64,000 bases of DNA from JAENWD01 sp963837165 (GTDB lineage Bacteria; Acidobacteriota; Vicinamibacteria; Vicinamibacterales; JAENWD01): the NCBI GenBank assembly GCA_963837165.1, contig CAWIMD010000002.1, positions 1,116,001 to 1,180,000 on the forward strand, in the 5' to 3' direction. The translations under genes and the position numbers were made by a program. The notes under the pieces were generated by a model that was given only the letters and a program-made list of their open reading frames with translations, was not told the DNA's origin and ran no database searches. How positions within the stretch are numbered: position 1 is the first letter of the stretch; each line of letters starts with the position of its first letter. Below, piece by piece: positions 42,895 to 52,102 of this stretch.

Positions 42895-43581
42895 AGCGGA
42901 TCTCCAAACGTGGCGGCGACTTCTTGCGAAAACTGCTGCCAATGCGCAAGCACGGATTCGATGTGGGCCAGGATCTCCGCGCCGATGGCAGTCCAGGCTT
43001 CCGGCAGCGTACCACAGAGGCCGACCAGGTCAGCCAGCTTCAGGGCGGTGAATGGAGCGAAGATGTCGGGCCAGTTTCGCTCGTGCTGCCGCAGTTGTCG
43101 ATAGAACAAATGTTGCGCCGTGAAGCCAAGCGCCGACGCGCGCCACGGCTCCGGCGGCGCGAGCGCGAAGCGGAATCCGAAGGCGTTCTCGAAGTCGTAG
43201 GGCACGATCCGCCCTCCGGCCCGGCCGCAGTTCGGACTCCCGGATCGCCGATCGGCGTTCTGCACAAACAGGTCGAAGACGTAGATGCGCGCCGCGTCGA
43301 CTACTTCCGCTTCCGCCAGATTGACCAGGGCTGAATCAGGCGCGTCAAGATCGGCGAGACGCGCCAGTTTCGCACCGACGAACTCATGGCACAGCGAAAA
43401 CCCATGCACCTCGGGCAGTCCAATGGCCTTTGTCACAAATCGTTCGCGCTTCGTCGATGCCCCGCTCCGCAGCTGGCACTCGGATGAGCAAGGGCTTGGT
43501 TCGCCCAGCTTTAAGGACAGCCTCGAACCGAACGGCCTCCCAGATCGGGTCCACGCTGTCAGTCGAGACTCGGCCACGCAC
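42891..43581 (-). pseudogene. HipA-like kinase gene with an apparent single-base frameshift
   Basis: Two frames together make one HipA-family protein of about 230 residues. The first, from GTG 43581, gives VRFEAVLKAGRTKPLLIRVP, the family's N-terminal strand. The second, to the stop at 42891, gives FVTKAIGLPEVHGFSLCHEF, then FVQNADRRSGSPNC (catalytic Asp and Asn) and PYDFENAFGF (metal-binding Asp). Removing one C from the CCCC run at 43460-43463 joins them. Without that join the ATP-binding N-terminus is lost. It may be a real mutation, programmed slippage or a sequence error; its partner DUF3037 and neighbours are intact. Confidence 0.75.
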
Positions 43582-43623
43582 CGAGCGGCCCGGCGAGCCT
43601 GGTCAGGACTCGTTCACCCATCG

Positions 43624-46362
43624 TCAGTCCAGCCCCTTCACGACCAGGAGTTCGTTGCCGCGGTCGTCGATCACCTTGACCGCAAACTGCTTGTGCTCGC
43701 CCGCCTCGAACGGCGCACTGCGGGCACCCGCCAGATGGTCCCACACGGCTTCGTCGTAATCGGCCTTCAGCGCCTTCTTGAGCGATTCCCATGCGCCCGT
43801 GCGCGGAAAGAAGACCTGCGTCGCCCGGAAGCACAGGTTGTTGTAATCGCTGTCCAGCATCCAGCACGGCACGTCGTCGCCGCCGCGGTGGTCGGTCTCC
43901 ATCGTCGTCGCATCGAAGGTGTCGAGACCCACGAGTTCCACTTCGAATCGCGGCAGCCCGCCTGTTGCGGCTGGTTTGGCGTTGTGAATCTTGATCTCCG
44001 GCAGGCCGCACACGCTGAAGATCTGGCTCGACCGCATGTTCTTCAGCAGGTCGCCCATCATCAGGTCTGGCGTCGCCTGGACATAGGTCGCCGCCAGCAG
44101 GCCCATCGCCGACGCGTTGTCCACGAGCTGGCGCGCGTGCGGCTGAATCGCGAACCCAATCACGTACAAGTGCGTGTAACTCTTGAGGCCCGCTTCCTTG
44201 AGGGCCTCGTGGACGAGCGTCTCGCTGACTGCCCCATTCTCTGGCCCGAACACAAACGCGACCGGCTTCGGCTCGGTCGCCAAGTCGCGCGACTTGCCTT
44301 CGGTCTGGAACGCCACGCCTTCGGCCGAGAGCGACAGCGATTTGGCCGGCGGCCGGATGTTGGCAACCTCGACGGTCTTGCCGCCGTCGAGGTGCAGAAT
44401 CGGCGAGCGCCGAAGCACTTCGGTCATGCGTTCGACGAACGACCCGTACGTCTGCACGTCTTCGGCGCCCGAATCCTCAACGCCGTCGCCCTCCCAGTCA
44501 ACTGGAGTCGGAATCGTCGCCTCGACGACAAAGGGCCCAGTGACGCGGATGAACCTATCGTCACGCTCCGGTCGATCAACGAGCACTTCTTCCTTCGGCG
44601 GCTCGTCGTTCGCAATGTTCTCGAGCTTCAGATGTGGAACGATGCCGCCAATCTCTTCGCTCTTGCCGTTCTGCTTGCGCTCGTAGACAAAACCACCCGC
44701 GGGGCCATGCGCCGGCTCCTTCAGCTCGTAGTACGGGAACGTCGCTGTAAGCAGCCGCTGGCGCGCGAGGGTCAGCGGCACGCGGCTCGTGTCGATCGTC
44801 ATCCAACGTCGGCCCCATTGCTCCGCGACGTACGCTGTCGTTCCGCTGCCGCACGTGAGATCGAGGACGAGATCGCCGGGGTCAGTGGCAAATAGAAGAC
44901 AGCGCTCCACAACCTTTGTTGCGGTCTGGACCACGTACAGCTTCGGATCCGTGAAGTTGCCTGTCCTCGTATCCGTCCAAACGTTCCCGCGCTCTTGGAA
45001 GGGGAAGTCATCCGCAAAGCGGCGATACCGAATCGAGTTCCTCGCCGCATGGAGCCGACCCGCAGCAGCTAGGCGCTCAAGACCCGCCGGGTACTTCGCC
45101 TTCCAATGAGACCCTTCTGGCGGCAAGTAGGTCTTGCCACCGAACACAAACGGCTGCGGCTGAGCGGCTGCCCCTTGGCTAACGAGGTTGTCAGGTAGAT
45201 ACGGCCTCGAACCCTCGGGTAAAGGAGACGCGCCAGACGCCTCCGCAACTGTAATGCCCCGATATGTACCGTCGGATAGCAGAACCCAGGTGGCATTCCC
45301 TGCGCCCAGTCCTACCTCCTGCTTCTCGAATAGCTTCCTGACTTTGACTTGCTCAAAATCCCTCGCATACCAGAGAAGGCTATCGTTGAGTGTCGCAATC
45401 GTCTTCGTCTCGAATCCGGAGGTCTTCAAGAACGCAACCTGGCTGACAAAGTTCTCTGCACCGAAGACCTCGTCCATCAACTCGCGCACATGCTGGAGAT
45501 TCTCATCAGAAATCTGCACGAACACGCTTCCGCTCGACGTGAGCAACTCACGCGCGAGCAGGAGGCGGTCGCGCATGTAAGTGAGGTACGAGTGGAGCCC
45601 AAGCTCCCACGTATCCCGATACGCCTTGACCATTTCGGGCTCGCGCGTCAAATCCTCGTCGTCTCCGTGCACCACATCACGGGCACTGGAGCCATCTGGC
45701 TTCCTTCTCACAAATGGCTGGAAGTTGCTGCCGAACTTCACACCATACGGCGGGTCGATGTAGATCATCTGCACCTGGCCACCGAGCCGCTCGTAGTGCA
45801 GGAGCGAGTTCATCACGACGAGCGAATCGCCGAGGATGAGGCGATTTACCCACTTGTCGGCGTGCTCGTACGCGCGCAGCACCTGGTCGGTCACCGAGTG
45901 GTGCGGGTCGCCGAACAGGTCGAACATGTCCGCCTGCTTGTCGGTTTTGTGGCTGACGAGGGTCTCGACGATGGCTTTCGTAGAGAGGCGCTCGTGGACG
46001 AAGAGCGGCAACGTCGGCACGTCGAAGGACAGCCGCTCGGCCTTGCCGGCCCAGTTCAGGAACGGCTTCGAGAGCGACCTCAGTTCGCGGGCAGCGTTCT
46101 TCGCGGCGTCGAGGTCCGGGGCATCGAGGATCGATCGAATGAGCGCCTCGCCCTGCTCGCGCGCCGCATTCTGCCCATCCCAGTCGAGCGCCGGCGAGAG
46201 CGACGAGTCGTACCGGTACGTGACGGGCGGCTTCTTCTTGCGAAACTGGGCCTGGGTGCCCACCTCCGGCCGCATCGCCACGGTCTGATCCGGATGGGTG
46301 TAGACCTCCGCGGTCTTACCGGCGGCGCGCCTGGCCGGCCTGGTTCGTTTCGCCTTCGCCAT
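43624..46362 (-). CDS. mod: Type III DNA methyltransferase Mod subunit
   Basis: A 912-residue N6-adenine methyltransferase and specificity subunit. Motif IV DPPY lies at residues 203-206 before the SAM motif I DLTCGSGTT at 501-509, the beta-class order of type III Mod proteins. The target-recognition region lies between them (about 230-490). The C-terminal 350 residues are longer than usual Mod and include TYGSFVERMTEVLRRSPILHLDGG. The ATG at 46362 (MAKAKRTRPARR) is chosen; the frame extends upstream into low-complexity. First gene of the operon. The specificity cannot be read. Confidence 0.93.
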   Translation of the reverse strand: MAKAKRTRPARRAAGKTAEVYTHPDQTVAMRPEVGTQAQFRKKKPPVTYRYDSSLSPALDWDGQNAAREQGEALIRSILDAPDLDAAKNAARELRSLSKPFLNWAGKAERLSFDVPTLPLFVHERLSTKAIVETLVSHKTDKQADMFDLFGDPHHSVTDQVLRAYEHADKWVNRLILGDSLVVMNSLLHYERLGGQVQMIYIDPPYGVKFGSNFQPFVRRKPDGSSARDVVHGDDEDLTREPEMVKAYRDTWELGLHSYLTYMRDRLLLARELLTSSGSVFVQISDENLQHVRELMDEVFGAENFVSQVAFLKTSGFETKTIATLNDSLLWYARDFEQVKVRKLFEKQEVGLGAGNATWVLLSDGTYRGITVAEASGASPLPEGSRPYLPDNLVSQGAAAQPQPFVFGGKTYLPPEGSHWKAKYPAGLERLAAAGRLHAARNSIRYRRFADDFPFQERGNVWTDTRTGNFTDPKLYVVQTATKVVERCLLFATDPGDLVLDLTCGSGTTAYVAEQWGRRWMTIDTSRVPLTLARQRLLTATFPYYELKEPAHGPAGGFVYERKQNGKSEEIGGIVPHLKLENIANDEPPKEEVLVDRPERDDRFIRVTGPFVVEATIPTPVDWEGDGVEDSGAEDVQTYGSFVERMTEVLRRSPILHLDGGKTVEVANIRPPAKSLSLSAEGVAFQTEGKSRDLATEPKPVAFVFGPENGAVSETLVHEALKEAGLKSYTHLYVIGFAIQPHARQLVDNASAMGLLAATYVQATPDLMMGDLLKNMRSSQIFSVCGLPEIKIHNAKPAATGGLPRFEVELVGLDTFDATTMETDHRGGDDVPCWMLDSDYNNLCFRATQVFFPRTGAWESLKKALKADYDEAVWDHLAGARSAPFEAGEHKQFAVKVIDDRGNELLVVKGLD

Positions 46363-46644
46363 TTGGAGGCCGATTGTACCAAACGGGGGCGTGACGAGGG
46401 CAGGCATGGCCTGCCCCAGCACCGAACGCCGGCGCCGCCCGGGATGGTCCAAGCGACGGCGGTCCGCCGGCGCAATCTCTCGACGTCGTCGCAGGAGCGG
46501 TCGTCGTCGTGTCGCAGCCGGCACCGACGTCAACACAGGTAGGTCCAGAGAGCTGCGTTGGATCCACGCCGCCTTCTTGCTGTTGTGAGGATGACACCAG
46601 CGGCCGCGACCGGTTGTCGGACAGGAACGGCTTCAGGCGCGTGC

Positions 46645-46989
46645 TCAGGGATGGGTCGCCTCGACAACACGAATCCGTCCGCGCTGCCGATTGCGAGGGG
46701 TCGTCTTGACGACGATCTCGACGTCCTGACCGAGGCGCGTCAGGAGCCGCATCAGGCGCTCGCTCGAGAAGCTCGCCAGGCGGCCGTTCAGCAGCGCGGA
46801 GACCTTCGGCTGATCGATGTGCAGCATCGTCGCGGCGGCGACCTGTCTCAGGCGACGCTGCCGGACGATGTCGCGAATCCGGCTCGCAAGCTGCGCCTTC
46901 GCCAGCTCTTCTTCGGGCTCCCGAACGCCAATGTCGGCGAACACGTTTCCGGAACCGGGAGTTACGGCGATGGGCGATTTCTTCGCCAT
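46645..46989 (-). CDS. XRE-family helix-turn-helix antitoxin (HigA-type)
   Basis: A 114-residue DNA-binding protein with a Cro/C1-type helix-turn-helix at about residues 38-70 (RIRDIVRQRRLRQVAAATMLHIDQPKVSALLNG) and a C-terminal extension (LGQDVEIVVKTTPRNRQRGRIRV). This subgroup is usually the second gene of a toxin-antitoxin pair with a RelE/HigB/Gp49-like toxin upstream. The expected toxin is present only as a stump overlapping its start by 28 bp. It could now act as a regulator of the downstream mod operon, 280 bp away on the same strand. Confidence 0.85.
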   Translation of the reverse strand: MAKKSPIAVTPGSGNVFADIGVREPEEELAKAQLASRIRDIVRQRRLRQVAAATMLHIDQPKVSALLNGRLASFSSERLMRLLTRLGQDVEIVVKTTPRNRQRGRIRVVEATHP

Positions 46990-47112
46990 TGTTCGTAGTC
47001 CTCTTTGGCGCGTGCGAGGCGCAGGCGGATCAGATCCAGTTCGGCTTTCGGCGTCGCGATCCCCTTCTTCGACTTCATTGCTCGCACCAACCCATCGAAC
47101 GGCCTTCGGCGT
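46962..47112 (-). pseudogene. Internally deleted RelE/HigB (Gp49-like) toxin remnant
   Basis: Two pieces in different frames survive: an N-terminal KAVRWVGAS (about 47112-47080) and a C-terminal KSKKGIATPKAELDLIRLRL...EDYEQW ending at 46962. In intact members of this family the first occurs near residue 5 and the second near residue 85, separated by the catalytic core. Here only a few bases separate them, so about 80 codons are gone with a frame change. The toxin is certainly non-functional. Confidence 0.7.
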
Positions 47113-47744
47113 TCGCTCGGGCGCCGCGCGGCGAAGGCGAGCCCCTTGGCCGGTTCCGCAGCGCGCACGATCATGGACTCGACGGCCGACAGGCGGTGGC
47201 GTTGACGACGCGCGGGCCGACTTGGGAGTGGCCCGATGAGCGCCAGTACGAAATCGCGCCGGAAGGAGTGAGCGTTTCGAGCACGAGTCCGTAGGCATGT
47301 TTGGTTTCCAAGCCGGGTAGGACTCGTGCGAGGGGCGGAAGCGCGAAACGCGAGCGCATGGAGGCGCGATTTCGAGGGCCATCTCCCCGGAGGCCTGCGC
47401 GGCGTCAACGTCACCGCGTTTCGCAATCTGGGGTAACACCGGGGTAGCAGCGAACTCGACGCTGCCCGCACGGCGATGCACGTGCTTTACGAGTAGTTCA
47501 TGCCCGCAAGCGTAGCGTCGTCAGGAACTTGTTGTCGAATCGTGTCGTTCAGCGCTTTTCAGGAAATCGCAGGGAATTCGCGCGTTCGTCTTCCGGCCGG
47601 TCTTCGTCCGATCTGGTGACGCGCTCCGCCTGGCCTGCGCCGAGGGCGGCGGTTGTCGGCCGCGAGCCCCGCCGCTTCGGCGGCGGCGCATTTGCCGCGC
47701 TGGCCCGACGCCGTTCGGTCTGATGCGGTGTACCCTCTCCCTTC
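47113..47744. other. Right edge of the island, no gene recognised
   Basis: About 630 bp with only short, biased open frames on both strands. It contains the right direct repeat at 47431-47450. The reverse-strand frame across that repeat reads SLLPRCYPRL, matching the LLPRCYPKP reading across the left copy, so both repeats may derive from the 3' end of one ancestral gene. The promoter of the antiporter gene is expected near the end but I see no convincing -35/-10 pair. Confidence 0.5.
47431..47450. repeat. Right copy of the 20-bp island-flanking direct repeat
   Basis: Identical to 38410-38429 in sequence and orientation. The two copies enclose the defence genes and the toxin-antitoxin remnant (9041 bp including both). 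Confidence 0.85.
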
Positions 47745-49709
47745 ATGGAGGTCGCGACCGACGCCACGCTGGTCCTGATCGCCGGCCTCGCCGGCGGCGT
47801 CGTGGCCCGGCTGCTCCGCCAGCCGCTGCTCGTCGGGTACGTGCTCGCTGGGGTTGTCGTCGGCCCGTTCACCGGCGGCTTCACCGTCGCTCAGGTCCAC
47901 GGGCTCGAGCAGATCGCCGAGCTGGGCGCCGTCCTCCTCCTCTTCTCGCTCGGACTCGAGGTGTCGTTCCGCGATCTGACGCCGGTGCGGACCGTGGCGG
48001 TCGCGGGCGGCGCGCTGCAGCTCGCGCTGACCATGGCCTTCGGCGCCGGGCTCGGACACCTGCTCGGCTGGACCTGGCTGGCGGCGGCCTGGTTCGGCGC
48101 CGCGGTGGCGCTCTCGAGCACCATGGTCGCGCTCAAGACGCTGCAGAACCAGGGCCGGATCGGCACCCTGTCGAGCCGGGTCATGCTGGGCGTCCTCGTC
48201 GTTCAGGACCTTGCCGTCGTCCCGTTGATGATCGTGCTGCCGCGACTGGGCAGTAGCGGCGGAGGACTCCTCGAGGTCGTCTTCGCCTCGGCCCGGGCGT
48301 TCGCCCTGCTCGCGGTGATCGTCGTGGCCGCGACGCGGATCGTGCCGCCGCTCATGCGCGTGGTGGCGCGCTGGAACTCCCGCGAGCTGTTCCTGCTCGC
48401 CACGACGGCCCTCGCCCTGGGCATCGGCTACGCCGCGTGGCGTGCCGGCCTGTCTCTGGCCCTCGGCGCCTTCGTCGCCGGTCTCGTCGTCAACGAGTCC
48501 GACTACGCCCATCAGGCGCTCAGCGACATCGTCCCGCTGCGCGATCTCTTCGGGATGCTGTTCTTCGTCTCCGTCGGCATGCTGATCGATCCTGCGTTTC
48601 TCTGGCGGGAGCTGGCGCTCGTGGGGTCGGTCGCGGCGGCGGTGACCGTGGTCAAGGCGCTGGTGCTGGCCGGCGTGGCACTCGTCTTCGGCTACCGGCG
48701 CATCGTGCCCCTCGCGATGGGACTCACGCTCTTCCAGGTGGGCGAGTTCGCCTTCGTCCTCGCCCGGGTCGGCCGGTCGAGCGGCGGCGTGGACGCGGAC
48801 CTGTACGCCCTGGTGCTGGCGGTGGCCGTGCTCACGATGGCCCTGACCCCGGCCGTCTCGGGCCTGGCGCCGGTGATCTACCGGCGCTTCGCGTCCGCGC
48901 CGCGCCGAGAGTCCCTGGAGACCATCAACTTCCCCGCCAGCGGCGTCTCCGATCACGTGATCGTCGCAGGGGCCGGGCGCGTCGGGCGCACCGTCGGCGA
49001 AGCACTCTCGCGCGCGGGACGGCCATGTGTGCTCGTCGAGCTGGACTACCGCCGGGTCGAGTCGGCGCGCGAGGGCGGATTGACGCTGGTGTACGGCGAC
49101 GCCGCGCAGCCGGCCGTGCTCGAGGCCGCCGGGCTCGCACATGCGCGCGCGGTGGTGCTGACCGTGCCGACCTTCGTGGATGCGCACGGCATCCTGCAGG
49201 CCGTGCGCGGACTGCGGCCCGAGGTCGCCGTCATCGCCCGGGCGGACGGCGCAGAAGCGGTCCGCACGCTGCAGTCCCTGGGCATCCGCGAGGTGGCGTC
49301 GCCGGAATTCGAGGCGGCGATCGAGTTGACCCGCCTGGCGCTCGTGCACCTCAACCTCCTGCCGATCGACATCCTCCAGGTGACCAGCGGCATCCGGCGA
49401 GAGCGGTACCTGGCGGGCCCGCCCGAACGGGCTGCAGTCGCAGATCTCCCGGTGCGCGCGCTCACCCGCGCGGTGGAGCTGGCCTGGATCACGATTCCTT
49501 CGAACAGCCCGTTCGACGGCCGCACGCTCGCCGAGATCGCCGTGCGCTCGACGTTCGGCGTGTCGGTGGTGGCCATTCAGCGCGGCCACTCGTTGACGGC
49601 GAATCCCGGCGGTGACGTTCGTCTGAACAGCGGTGACAGCCTGGCCGTGGTTGGAACGCGCGAGCAGTCAGCGAGGCTCATGGCGGCTGCCGAGCCAGCG
49701 GATGTGTGA
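47745..49709 (+). CDS. Cation:proton antiporter, CPA2/KefB family with TrkA domains
   Basis: A 654-residue inner-membrane antiporter exchanging K+ or Na+ for H+. About 12-13 helices fill residues 5-385, with GYVLAGVVVGPFTGG and GLEVSFRDL typical of CPA2. A TrkA-N Rossmann domain (about 403-525) has VIVAGAGRVGRTVGEALSRAG and binds nucleotide to gate transport; a TrkA-C domain follows (about 565-645). The layout is that of YbaL/KefB-type proteins. Start ATG at 47745. Confidence 0.93.
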   Translation: MEVATDATLVLIAGLAGGVVARLLRQPLLVGYVLAGVVVGPFTGGFTVAQVHGLEQIAELGAVLLLFSLGLEVSFRDLTPVRTVAVAGGALQLALTMAFGAGLGHLLGWTWLAAAWFGAAVALSSTMVALKTLQNQGRIGTLSSRVMLGVLVVQDLAVVPLMIVLPRLGSSGGGLLEVVFASARAFALLAVIVVAATRIVPPLMRVVARWNSRELFLLATTALALGIGYAAWRAGLSLALGAFVAGLVVNESDYAHQALSDIVPLRDLFGMLFFVSVGMLIDPAFLWRELALVGSVAAAVTVVKALVLAGVALVFGYRRIVPLAMGLTLFQVGEFAFVLARVGRSSGGVDADLYALVLAVAVLTMALTPAVSGLAPVIYRRFASAPRRESLETINFPASGVSDHVIVAGAGRVGRTVGEALSRAGRPCVLVELDYRRVESAREGGLTLVYGDAAQPAVLEAAGLAHARAVVLTVPTFVDAHGILQAVRGLRPEVAVIARADGAEAVRTLQSLGIREVASPEFEAAIELTRLALVHLNLLPIDILQVTSGIRRERYLAGPPERAAVADLPVRALTRAVELAWITIPSNSPFDGRTLAEIAVRSTFGVSVVAIQRGHSLTANPGGDVRLNSGDSLAVVGTREQSARLMAAAEPADV

Positions 49710-49781
49710 CGACACGGGTAAGGCCTCTCCGGGTGATGAGCCGGACTCCGGACGGCGATATGATGAGCCCTCCGGCACGTC

Positions 49782-51327
49782 ATGTCGTCGCGGATCGCCC
49801 GTTCGACCGTGAGCGCCTCGGTGCTCTGCTGCGCGGCCCTCGTGTGGGCCGCCCAGCCACCCGGCGGGCTATACCACGAGCCGCTGCGCCCGCGGATTCA
49901 CTTCACGCCGCCGCGCCACTTCATGAACGATCCGAACGGACTGGTGTTCTACGAGGGCGAGTACCATCTCTTCTACCAGCACAATCCCTTTGGCAATCGT
50001 TGGGGCCACATGAGCTGGGGCCACGCCGTCAGCGCCGACATGCTCCACTGGCAGAACCTCCCCGTGGCGCTCGCCGAGGAGGCCGGCGTCATGGTGTTCT
50101 CCGGCAGCGTGGTCGTGGATCGGGCCAACTCCAGCGGGCTCTGCCGCCCTCGGGACCGCGACCCGTCGTGCCTGGTGGCCATCTACACCGGCGACGGCCA
50201 CGGCCGGCAGACCCAGAACGTCGCGTTCAGCAACGACCGCGGCCGGACATGGACCCGGTACGCCGGCAACCCGGTGATCGACCTCGGCCTCGAGAACTTC
50301 CGCGACCCGAAGGTGTTCTGGTACGCCCCCGCCAAGCGATGGATCATGGTCACGGTGCTGGCCGACCAGCACAAGGTCCGCTTCTTCGGATCGTCCGATC
50401 TGAAGCACTGGTCCGCGCTCAGCGACTTCGGTCCTGAGGGGGCCACCGGCGGCGTGTGGGAGTGCCCGGATTTGTTTCCCCTGCCGGTCGAGGGGAGTGA
50501 CGAGGTGCGCTGGGTCCTGGACGTCGACATCAACCCGGGCGCCTTCCAGGGCGGATTCGGGCGGGCAGTACTTCGTCGGGCGCTTCGACGGCGAGCGCTT
50601 CGTGAACGACAACCCGTCCGACCTGACGTTGTGGGCGGACTTCGGCAAGGACTTCTACGCCACGACGTCGTTCTCCAACCTGCCGCCCTCCGACGGACGG
50701 CGCATCTGGATGGGGTGGATCAGCAACTGGCTGTATGCCAACGACGAGCCCACGCCTGGGTGGCGAGGCGCCCAGTCGGTGCCGCGCGTCCTGGGCCTCC
50801 GCCGCCTGCCCGCTGGCCTGCGGCTGACCCAGGAGCCCGTTCGGGAGCTCGAGTCGCTCCGCACGGGCGCCGATCCGATGCTGATCACCGGGGCGGCGCG
50901 GCTTCCACCGACGTCGGACATCCGATTCGAGGTACACCGCGGGGGTTCGGGGCAGGCCGGCCTGCGGCTGAGCAACGGCCATGGCGAAGAAGTGGTCGTG
51001 GGAATCGACCCGGCCGTTCCCGAGGTGTTCGTCGACCGGCGTGAAGCCCGCGCGGCGCGGGCGCCCGCCGGCTATCCAGGTCGCCACGCCGGGCCGGTCC
51101 GCTGGCGTGATGGCCGCGTGTCGGTGCGGATCATCTTCGACCGATCGGTCGTCGAAGTCTTCGCCAACGACGGCGAGACCGTCGTCACCGACCGCGTCTA
51201 CCCGACGCGGCCGTTCGACCATGTCGAGCTTCTTCCCGAAACACCTCCAGCCGATCGGCGGGCGCGCCTGTGGGCGCTCGGCTCGGTCTGGGACTCTCCT
51301 GGACGTAGTCGGGATCCGGCGCCGTAG
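49782..51327 (+). pseudogene. GH32 beta-fructosidase with an apparent single-base frameshift
   Basis: A secreted invertase/levanase-type enzyme. The first frame has a signal peptide (residues 1-24) and all three catalytic signatures: nucleophile Asp50 in MNDPNG, transition-state Asp175 in FRDPKVF, and acid/base Glu227 in WECPDLF. It departs from homology at GAFQGGFGR. The next frame resumes at GGQYFVGRFDGERF and carries the end of the propeller plus the C-terminal beta-sandwich (VEVFANDGETVVTDRVYP). Removing one T at 50556-50557 rejoins them as GGSGGQYFVG. Either one base is spurious or the enzyme is truncated after blade 4. Confidence 0.85.
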
Positions 51328-51400
51328 CCAGGCGTCGACCGGGCATCCGTGCACGTCACCGGCATGAGGGACGCTAGGTGCTCGGGCTGCCTCCGGTACG

Positions 51401-52093
51401 CTATCGCGCGACGTCCTCCGCCGCGTGGCGGCTCACGCCCCGGACCAGCAGGTAGCCGATCATCCAGAACTCACCCACCGTCGCGAGCATGGGCAACAGC
51501 GCGATCGCCGGGCCGGCGTCGGGTGCGAGCTGCGCGATGAACGGCAGGAGGACGTAGCCCGCACCGCCGGCGATCAGAATCCAGCCGAGCGCCGGCGGCA
51601 TCCACCGCGACCGGCGCACGCACCAGCCCATCGGGATCAGCCACAACCCGAAGAACAGGTTGCCGGAGCTCCACAGGTTCGAGCTGACGAGGTACAGGAG
51701 CTGCGCGTCTCCGCCGCCGGTCCCGACCGGATGGAGCGCCACCTGGAGCGCCGTCGCCAGCATCGCGGAGCTGACGAGCACGGTGATGGCGTTGACGAGG
51801 CCGAAGACGGCAATCGCGCCGGCCGCGAAGTCGTCAACCGGCCGGAACAGGCGATAGAACCACAACGCCGCCAGCGCCTGCGTCACGACGATGCCCATCT
51901 CGAGGGCGATGCCGGTCCGGGCGAGCCACTCATGCTCGACCAGGTGAGCCAGCGTCTCGGCAGGAGCGCCCGGCGCGAACAACGCCGGCCGGACGAGCAG
52001 AAACCCGAGCATCCCGGTGATCGCGAGGGCAAGGTAGAACAGGCCGGTCGTGCGGGCCGTACGAACTCGCTGGTCGTGGGTCGTGCGTGGCAC
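51401..52093 (-). CDS. DUF4386 family membrane protein
   Basis: A 230-residue polytopic protein with about six helices: TARTTGLFYLALAITGMLGFLLV at the N-terminus, then IALEMGIVVTQALAALWFY, IAVFGLVNAITVLVSSAML, YLVSSNLWSSGNLFFGLWLIP and two more. The GLFYLALAITG opening and the NLFFGLWLIPMGW segment match DUF4386. Function is unknown. It is 9 bp downstream of the small DUF1801-like gene on the same strand. Confidence 0.85.
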   Translation of the reverse strand: MPRTTHDQRVRTARTTGLFYLALAITGMLGFLLVRPALFAPGAPAETLAHLVEHEWLARTGIALEMGIVVTQALAALWFYRLFRPVDDFAAGAIAVFGLVNAITVLVSSAMLATALQVALHPVGTGGGDAQLLYLVSSNLWSSGNLFFGLWLIPMGWCVRRSRWMPPALGWILIAGGAGYVLLPFIAQLAPDAGPAIALLPMLATVGEFWMIGYLLVRGVSRHAAEDVAR

Positions 52094-52102
52094 CGCTGAA
52101 GG

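Noticed and set aside
43285..44895. A 536-codon plus-strand frame opposite mod and the HipA-like gene
   Set aside because: No domains; Arg/His/Val-rich shadow of mod.
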